Notes under the pieces: generated by a model
Seen by the model: only the letters and a program-made list of their open reading frames with translations
What the model was told of the DNA's origin: nothing
Databases searched by the model: none
Origin: CAVPTL01 sp963708725
Lineage (GTDB): Bacteria; Actinomycetota; Thermoleophilia; Gaiellales; JAICJC01
Length of the DNA stretch: 64,000 nucleotides
Direction: 5' to 3'
NCBI GenBank assembly: GCA_963708725.1
Contig: CAVPTL010000010.1
Location: forward strand, 310,001-374,000
Position numbers and translations under genes: made by a program
Shown here: positions 57,119-64,000 of the stretch, one piece after another
Layout: each line of letters begins with the position of its first letter
Numbering within the stretch: the first letter of the stretch is position 1

Positions 57119-58355
57119 CGTCACCGGGAGCGACCAGATCCACCCACGGAGCCGGACTGAACGTCGACGCGCGGTCGAGCTCTCGACCGGCCAGCAACGT
57201 CGCGACGTTGACCAGGCGCTGCGTGCTCGTTCGAGGCACGCCCTCGACATCACGGAACTCGAATCTGCCCTGCTCGAGATCGAACACCGCGACGTCGGCT
57301 GGAGCACCAACCGCGAGCGTACCGAGAGTCCCACTGCGGCGCATCAGCTCTGCGGGCCGCGCCGTCGCCGCCGCGATCACCTGCTCGAGCGAGAGCCCCG
57401 TGGCCATGAACTTGTTGAGCGCCGTGGGCAGGTCGAACTTGGGCGTGCCGTCGTCACGGATCCTGATGAACGCCGAGGCGCCGGCGTCGTTGGACATGAC
57501 GGCGGGGCCGTGGTGGCTCATCTGGTGCAGATCGGTCGAGATCACGTCGGGCGCGAAGCCGGCGGCGATCATCGCCTCGGCGCTCGCAAACGTCATGCCA
57601 CCGGCACCGTGGCCCACGTCCAGGATGATCCCCGAGCCGATCGCTCGCTTGGCGGATTCGAGCACGTTGCCGTCGTCGTCCACCAGCTTCATGGTTGCGC
57701 CACTGAAGCAGTGGGTGACGATATCGCCCGGCCGCATCAGCTCGAGGATCTCGCCCACCTCGGGCGGAGCGTCGGCGATATGCACCATCACCGGCAGCTC
57801 GCACCGCTCCGCCGCGCGGATCGCTTCCTTGAGCGGCGCGACGCCGTTGGTGCCGACGGTCGGAGTGCCCATCCTCACCTTGACGCCCACGATCATGTCG
57901 GCGTGGAGCCGGTAGATGCGCTCGAACAGGTCGACGTCGCAGTACTCCATCGAACGCAGCTCGAACTCCGGGCCGACCAGCCCGATGTACGAGATGTTGA
58001 GGAATCCCAGCACGCGCGCGATCGCGGGATCGGCGACGTGCCGGCGGAACCCGGGGAAGGTGATCGCGCCCGCCGAACCGGCGTCAACCCACGTCGTCAC
58101 CCCGCTGCGCGGGCCGATCGTGTCCGGATCGAGACCCCAATAGGTGAACTCGTGGAACACGTGGCTGTGGAAATCGATCAGGCCGGGTGTCACAAGCCGA
58201 TCGGTGGCATCGATAACACGGTAGGCGGAGTCGGCCGGGATGTCCGCACCCACCGCAGCCACAAATCCCCCGGAGATCGCCACATCGAGCGGCCCGTTCT
58301 GCGATGCGGCGGGGTCGAGCAGACGCCCCCCCTTGACCAACACGTCGAATCTCAT
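57111..58355 (-). CDS. Amidohydrolase/deacetylase-family metallohydrolase
   Basis: A 414-aa amidohydrolase of the dihydroorotase-like/deacetylase subgroup: H-x-H in PGLIDFHSHVFHEF (about 60-67), the probable carboxylated Lys in MIVGVKVRMG, His in VMVHIADAPP, THCFSGATMK, and Asp in ISTDLHQMSHHG. Such enzymes remove N-acyl groups or open cyclic amides. GGGAG 7 nt before the ATG supports the start. It is divergent from the ABC sugar importer across a gap with operator C. Confidence 0.88.
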   Translation of the reverse strand: MRFDVLVKGGRLLDPAASQNGPLDVAISGGFVAAVGADIPADSAYRVIDATDRLVTPGLIDFHSHVFHEFTYWGLDPDTIGPRSGVTTWVDAGSAGAITFPGFRRHVADPAIARVLGFLNISYIGLVGPEFELRSMEYCDVDLFERIYRLHADMIVGVKVRMGTPTVGTNGVAPLKEAIRAAERCELPVMVHIADAPPEVGEILELMRPGDIVTHCFSGATMKLVDDDGNVLESAKRAIGSGIILDVGHGAGGMTFASAEAMIAAGFAPDVISTDLHQMSHHGPAVMSNDAGASAFIRIRDDGTPKFDLPTALNKFMATGLSLEQVIAAATARPAELMRRSGTLGTLAVGAPADVAVFDLEQGRFEFRDVEGVPRTSTQRLVNVATLLAGRELDRASTFSPAPWVDLVAPGDDD

Positions 58356-58390
58356 ATTGTGACTCCCGGGGGTTTTTGCAAGCCGGTCGA

Positions 58391-58419
58391 TTGCGGGCGG
58401 GGTGCTGAAACGTTAGACT
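58391..58419 (+). promoter_or_regulatory. Promoter of the sugar ABC importer operon
   Basis: TTGCGG (58391-58396), 17-bp spacer, TAGACT (58414-58419). Predicted start near 58426, immediately before operator C. Confidence 0.65.
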
Positions 58420-58428
58420 GGCGCCGTC

Positions 58429-58444
58429 CCGTAAGTACGGACAT
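58429..58444. promoter_or_regulatory. GntR-type operator, site C (ABC importer / amidohydrolase gap)
   Basis: CCGTAAGTACGGACAT; the core AGTACGGACA (58434-58443) matches site B in nine of ten bases. It sits just downstream of the importer promoter, where binding would block elongation. Confidence 0.65.
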
Positions 58445-58488
58445 CCTATCAACTCCCGATGCTGGTGGTTTCGAAGGAGGTTGCTGAC

Positions 58489-59853
58489 TTGGGCTCTCAC
58501 ATCGACTCCAAGACGGACGAACTTGCCGGGTCGTATATCAACGGCAAGATTTCACGGCGAACGTTCGTTACGCGGCTCATGGCACTCGGCCTCGCACCGG
58601 GCGCGATCAGTGCGATCGTAACGGCCTGCGGCTCATCGTCCTCATCCTCGAGTAGCAACTCGTCCGCCCCCGGCGAGCTGTCTGGGGACGTGCGGTTTCT
58701 GGTGGGGCCGTGGTCAGCGAAGGAGGTCGCCCACCAGCAGCACATCGCCAAGGGCTTCCAAGCGTTGCATCCGAAGGTCAACTTCTCGTTCAGGCTGTAT
58801 GACTGGGGCAGCGCGGCCCAGCAGATCAATACGTCGGTGCTCGAGGGAGCTCAGGACATCTACATGACCACCGAGAGCTCGTACCCCGACTACGAAGCTC
58901 ACGACACCTTCGCCGACCTCACCTCGCGGATCAACGACCCGTCATTCGCGGCGGAGAAGAAGAACTATCTCTACATGGACCGGATCGCGTCGTACGGGCC
59001 GAAGCTCCTGGGCCTGCCGATTAGCTGGCATGTGGAGGACGCCATGTTCGTGAACATGGACATGGTCGAGGCGGCCGGATACGACGAGACGTTTGCCGAC
59101 ACGTGGCCGGGCTTCCTCGAGGCCGTCACCAAGATGACCAAGCCCGGCAAGACGTACGGCTTTGGCATCGGCATCCAGATCGGCGGGTACGGCGAGTGGT
59201 ATCAGCGGCTCCGCGCAGCGGGCGGCTCGTATCTCACGACCGACCTGAAGACGGTCAACGTCAATCATCCGCAGGTCGTCGAGGCAACACAGCAGTTCGC
59301 CGATCTCTTCAAGAACGGCATCGCACCGCCGCTCGGCACCTATAACTACGACGATGCCCCCGCCGCGTTCGCCGCCGGCAAGATGGCGATCTACTCCTCC
59401 GACCTCGCATCCACGACGGCGCTGCCGGCGACGGTGCCGTTCAAGTGGAGCCTGATGCCGTATCCCCCGGGCCCGGTCACGCGCGTCAACTTCAACGACC
59501 TCAGCCTGTACATGGTGAACCCGAAGTCTGACCAGGATCTGATGTGGGAAGTCGTCAAGTGGTGGACGTCACCGCAGAGCGACGCCTACTGGGCCGGCAA
59601 CTCGGGAACCTACCCGGCACAGGCCGAGGCCCAGAAGTACGGCTACAACACCTACGCGGCACCGCAGCTGGGTGCGGCTCTTGCGGACTTCAGCAAGTAT
59701 GCCGTCGGCCTCGAGAACTTCTCTCAGTGGGCCGACGTCGAGAACGCCGCAGAGGCCGAGATCCAGAACTGCTACGCCGGCAAGACGTCGGCGGCCGACG
59801 CAGTCGCAAACGTCGCCAAGATCGTGCAACAGCAAACGGGCGCGTCTGCGTGA
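58489..59853 (+). CDS. Sugar ABC transporter substrate-binding lipoprotein
   Basis: A protein of about 454 aa in the extracellular solute-binding family 1. The export signal has a twin-Arg motif (KISRRTFVTRLMALGL) and lipobox IVTACG, followed by a poly-Ser linker; then VRFLVGPWSAKEVAHQQHI, DIYMTTESSYPDY, LLGLPISWHVEDAMFVNMDM and TWPGFLEAVTKM. I prefer the TTG start because AAGGAGG lies 8 nt before it; an ATG 30 nt upstream is in the same frame but has no ribosome site. First gene of a five-gene importer/hydrolase operon. Confidence 0.9.
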   Translation: MGSHIDSKTDELAGSYINGKISRRTFVTRLMALGLAPGAISAIVTACGSSSSSSSSNSSAPGELSGDVRFLVGPWSAKEVAHQQHIAKGFQALHPKVNFSFRLYDWGSAAQQINTSVLEGAQDIYMTTESSYPDYEAHDTFADLTSRINDPSFAAEKKNYLYMDRIASYGPKLLGLPISWHVEDAMFVNMDMVEAAGYDETFADTWPGFLEAVTKMTKPGKTYGFGIGIQIGGYGEWYQRLRAAGGSYLTTDLKTVNVNHPQVVEATQQFADLFKNGIAPPLGTYNYDDAPAAFAAGKMAIYSSDLASTTALPATVPFKWSLMPYPPGPVTRVNFNDLSLYMVNPKSDQDLMWEVVKWWTSPQSDAYWAGNSGTYPAQAEAQKYGYNTYAAPQLGAALADFSKYAVGLENFSQWADVENAAEAEIQNCYAGKTSAADAVANVAKIVQQQTGASA

Positions 59854-59876
59854 TCGTGCCGGTGCGCCAGTAACCC

Positions 59877-60800
59877 GTGGCGTCCGCGATGCGCCTTTCG
59901 CCCGCCGAGCACCGGCGCCTCAAGCGCCGGGCTCGGCTCCGGCGTGAGTTGACGGGCTGGGCGTTTCTGGCGCCCATGTTCTTCTTCTTCGTCGTGTTCC
60001 TGGTGGTCCCGGTGATCTGGACGTTCTGGTGGAGCACGCGCTCGGGAGGCCTGCTGGGCCCGACCCTGCCGGTCGGCCTCCAGAACTATCGCAACTTCCC
60101 GGACATGGTCGATGCGACGCAGGCGGTGCACAACACCGTCAGCTTCGCGGTCATGTCGGTGCCGTTGACGCTGGTGTTCGCGCTTCTGCTCGCCCTGGTG
60201 TTGGCCGAGATCGGGCGGGGAGGCTCGATCTACCGGTTCCTGATCTACTTTCCGGTGCTCGTCCCCGGCGTCGTGGCCGGCCTGATCTGGCTGTTCCTCA
60301 CCAACGTCGACTTTGGGTTGCTCAACAACATCCTGCGCGGGGTCGGGCATGCGCCCGTCAACTGGCTGGGGCCTTCGACGGCACTGCCCGTGCTCGCGGT
60401 CGTCGATATCTGGCGCAACACCGGCTACTGGTGCATCTTCTTTGTCGCCGTCCTGATCGGCCTGCCCAAGGAGCTCTACCAGGCCGCAGCGCTGGACGGA
60501 GCCGGCCCGCTCAGCCGGTTCTGGTACCTCACCTTGCCGCTGATGCGGCGCATCCTGATCTTCGCAATCGTGGTCGCGACGATCTGGGGCTTCCAGGTGT
60601 TCGACACGGCGTTGATCATGACCGCGGGCGGCCCGGGAACCGCCACGACAACGATCGTCTACAAGATCTGGCAGTACGTCTTTGCGTATGACGACGAGAT
60701 CGGCCTGGCGGCGGCGATGTCTGCCATGTTGCTCGTCGGTGTGCTGATGCTCACGCTGATCCAGCTGCGCATGCTGCGAGGCGAGCGAGGACTGGACTAA
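59877..60800 (+). CDS. Sugar ABC transporter permease (MalF/UgpA-like)
   Basis: A 307-aa permease with six helices after a basic N-terminus (RRLKRRARLRRELTGWAFLA). The ATPase-contact loop is YQAAALDGAGPLSRFWYLTL. GTG 59877 or ATG 59889 may start it. It pairs with the next permease, whose start overlaps its stop (TAATG). Confidence 0.92.
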   Translation: MASAMRLSPAEHRRLKRRARLRRELTGWAFLAPMFFFFVVFLVVPVIWTFWWSTRSGGLLGPTLPVGLQNYRNFPDMVDATQAVHNTVSFAVMSVPLTLVFALLLALVLAEIGRGGSIYRFLIYFPVLVPGVVAGLIWLFLTNVDFGLLNNILRGVGHAPVNWLGPSTALPVLAVVDIWRNTGYWCIFFVAVLIGLPKELYQAAALDGAGPLSRFWYLTLPLMRRILIFAIVVATIWGFQVFDTALIMTAGGPGTATTTIVYKIWQYVFAYDDEIGLAAAMSAMLLVGVLMLTLIQLRMLRGERGLD

Positions 60801-61702
60801 TGGCCACCACCTTCGACCAGGTTCCCAGGGACGCCACTGGCCGGGCGGCCGGGCTCTCCGACGCGATCCGCCGAGACCACCGCCGGCGACGGATGCGATC
60901 GATCGGCCGGCACCTCATCCTCGTCCTTGCGACGTTGATATTCGTCGTGCCCTTCTACTACGTGGTGCTGGCGTCGCTCGAGAACAGCAATGAGATCTTC
61001 GCCTACCCGCCAAAGATCTTCCCGTTCCCGGCGTACTGGGGTAACTACAGCCAGCTTTTGCATCACACCGAGTTCCTGCGGTGGATGTTCAACACGCTTC
61101 TGGTCGCGACGACGGTTGCGACGCTCAAGGTGTTTCTCGACTCGATGGCGGGATACGCTCTCGCCAAGCTTGAGATCACCGGCGCACGCATCATCTTCCT
61201 GGTGATGTTGATCCTGCTGATGGTGCCGCTGAGCGTGCTGATCGTGCCGCTGTGGACGCTGATCCACCGGCTGGGCCTGATCGATACCTACTGGGCACTG
61301 ATCCTGCCGGCGCTGGCCAATCCGCTCGGCGTCTTCCTGATGCGGCAGTTCATCCTCGGCCTGCCGTCGGACTTGATGGACGCCGCCAGGCTCGACGGAC
61401 TCAGCGAGTTTCAGATCTACTACCGCATCATCCTGCCGCTGATCAAGCCAGGCCTTGTTGTGCTCGCGGTGATCATCTTCACCGATCAGTACATGAGCTT
61501 CATCTGGCCTCTGGTGGCGACCACGAGTAACAGCACCGAACTTCTCACCGTCGGTATCGCAAACCTGCACTCGCGCGGCGGCACCAACTATGGCATCTGG
61601 TCGGCGGCGGCGGTCATGTCGCTGGTGCCGATCGCCATCGTCTTCTTTGCATTGCAGCGCCAGTTCTTGTCTCGGTCACTCGCCGGAGCGCTGAAGCAGT
61701 GA
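60800..61702 (+). CDS. Sugar ABC transporter permease (MalG/UgpE-like)
   Basis: A 300-aa permease with six helices (HLILVLATLIFVVPFYYVVL first) and the EAA loop MDAARLDGLSEFQIYYRIIL. It forms the channel with the preceding permease. The C-terminus is short, as in UgpE-type proteins. Confidence 0.92.
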   Translation: MATTFDQVPRDATGRAAGLSDAIRRDHRRRRMRSIGRHLILVLATLIFVVPFYYVVLASLENSNEIFAYPPKIFPFPAYWGNYSQLLHHTEFLRWMFNTLLVATTVATLKVFLDSMAGYALAKLEITGARIIFLVMLILLMVPLSVLIVPLWTLIHRLGLIDTYWALILPALANPLGVFLMRQFILGLPSDLMDAARLDGLSEFQIYYRIILPLIKPGLVVLAVIIFTDQYMSFIWPLVATTSNSTELLTVGIANLHSRGGTNYGIWSAAAVMSLVPIAIVFFALQRQFLSRSLAGALKQ

Positions 61703-61721
61703 GTCAACGCCGGGAGGAACA

Positions 61722-62821
<1,100 letters not shown>

Positions 62822-62825
<4 letters not shown>

Positions 62826-64000
62826 GCGACGCTCTCGCGCTCCGCGTCGCCCCCGACCAGCGCCACATCGTGGACGGAGACGGCAACCCGTTCCTGATCC
62901 AGGGCGATGCCGCCTGGTCGCTGATCGTCAACACCACGCTCGATGAGGCCGCCTGGTTTCTCGACCAGCGCCAGGCGCAGGGATTCAACGCCGTCCTGAT
63001 CAACTTTATCGAGCATCTGTTCGCGTCGGACGCCCCGCGCAACCTCGCGGGCGACGAGCCGTTCACGGCGCCGGGTGACTTCTCGACGCCCAACGAGGCG
63101 TACATGGCGCACGCCGACAAGGTCGTCCAGCTCACGCTCGAGCGCGGCATCATCGCCATCCTCTACCCGACGTTCCTCGGCTTTCCCAACCCGCACTACC
63201 CGGGGTACGGCGGCCAGAACGAGGGATGGTACGACGAGATCGTCGCAAACGGCCCGGACAAGTGCCGAGCCTACGGTGAGTATCTCGGGCGGCGCTACGG
63301 CAGCTTTCCCAACGTGGTCTGGAGCATCGGTGCCGACCGCAACCCCGACGGCGCGCGCGCCGGCCTCGACGCCATGGCCGAGGGCATCCGCGCAACGTCG
63401 CCCGGCCGCCTGATGACCGCGCAGATGCTTCCCGAGCACTCGGCTGCCGAGCACTGGGAAGGGGCCGAGTGGCTGGACATCCTCAGCACCTACTCCTACG
63501 GGATCATCCCGCGGCTGATGGAGCGCGACTGGCGCAGCACCCCCACGCGCCCGTGCTTCCTGGTCGAGAGCGCCTACGAGAACGAGCACAACACCACCCA
63601 GCTGCAGCTGCGGCGCGCGGCCTACTGGTCGGTGCTCTCCGGCGGCAACGGCAACGTCATGGGCAACAAGCCCATCTGGATGTTCGGGCCGGGCTGGAAG
63701 GACGAGGTCGCCAGCGAGGGCGCTCAGGGGCTCAAGGTGTGGGGAGAGTTCTTCCGCTCGATCGCGTGGTCGACCCTGGTGCCCGACTGGGAGGAGACGC
63801 TCGTCTCGAGCGGTGCCGGCGAGCTGCGCGGCCTCAACCAGATCGGATCGGCGTGGTCGCAGGACGGCCGGCTCGCGGTGGTCTACACACCCGAGCGTCG
63901 CCCGTTGACGATCGAGACCGGCACGCTCGCAGGGCCGACGGTGGTCGCGACGTGGGTCGAACCGGCAACGGGTAGCCGGCTCCCGGCGGGCACGCTGGCG
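62822..64000 (+). CDS. Apiosidase-like (DUF4038) glycoside hydrolase, 3' end cut by window
   Basis: The frame is open to the last base: 393 codons, most of a protein usually about 430-480 aa. Family marks are the N-terminal PFLIQGDAAWSLIVNTTLDE, RQAQGFNAVLINFIEH, YGSFPNVVWSIGAD and FLVESAYENEHNTT in a TIM-barrel order, with DUF4038/apiosidase-like (GH140-related) character. No signal peptide, so it acts inside the cell on glycosides imported by the coupled ABC system. With the ApnL-like lactonase in the same regulon an apiose-containing substrate is attractive but not proven. Confidence 0.85.

Noticed and set aside
58361..58378. CCCGGGGGTTTTTGC as a rho-independent terminator
   Set aside because: There is a T-run but no stem with a complementary arm before it, and it lies between divergent genes where no terminator is needed.

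Overview
This window is high-GC, gene-dense DNA. GTG and TTG starts are common, neighbouring genes often overlap by ATGA or GTGA, and many genes are leaderless or nearly so. The gene content is a form I aerobic CO dehydrogenase cluster, an aa3-type oxidase with CtaG and Sco, GntR/IclR-controlled catabolic regulons, and a LexA box of the CGAAC-N4-GTTCG type. Together these suggest a soil-type actinomycete, perhaps a Thermoleophilia/Solirubrobacterales-like lineage or a metagenome bin; the phylum is likely, the class is a guess. I see no rRNA, tRNA, CRISPR array, insertion sequence or prophage.

Layout. 0-6.6 kb: the 3' part of a CO dehydrogenase cluster (coxL with the AYRCSFR active-site loop, an XdhC/CoxI-YHS protein, coxD, coxE, a 57-aa Cys/His protein, a stand-alone fragment-sized paralogue of CoxL, then yceI divergent from coxG and a zinc-ribbon protein). 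6.6-9.3 kb: a 5'-3' exonuclease, SOS-boxed DNA polymerase IV and a nuclease-like unknown. 9.4-21.9 kb: secreted or envelope proteins (propeller-like protein, Fn3-phosphoesterase, HtrA-like protease, lipoproteins), an ABC-2 exporter, a Zn-alcohol dehydrogenase, an SDR and two genes broken by frameshifts (a small unknown and an APC permease).

21.9-36.3 kb: nitrogen-compound catabolism. One operon has an HpaB-type flavin hydroxylase, a HutI-like imidazolone hydrolase, RidA and a DAO-type oxidase. A second block around an IclR regulator holds a GMC oxidoreductase, a polyamine-type ABC importer whose ATPase gene is reduced to a stub, an M20 hydrolase, an amidase and a nitrilase. Four copies of a TTTCCCG-centred inverted repeat sit in the promoters of this block.

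36.5-44.9 kb: terminal oxidase locus (ctaG, sco, SPW protein, subunits II, I and III, a cupredoxin-like protein, two membrane microproteins) next to a convergent two-component system. CO oxidation and this oxidase could be joined through the respiratory chain.

45-64 kb: a carbohydrate/amide regulon next to a HutC-type GntR regulator. It holds an FGGY kinase, SDRs, an LsrF/DeoC-type aldolase, a D-apionate-lactonase-like protein, an amidohydrolase, an APC permease with a dimethylformamidase-like protein and a CocE hydrolase, a complete sugar ABC importer and an apiosidase-like (DUF4038) glycoside hydrolase cut by the window end. A TGT-N4-ACA motif lies in four promoters of this region, which supports one co-regulated system, possibly for apiose-containing or amide-linked plant material.
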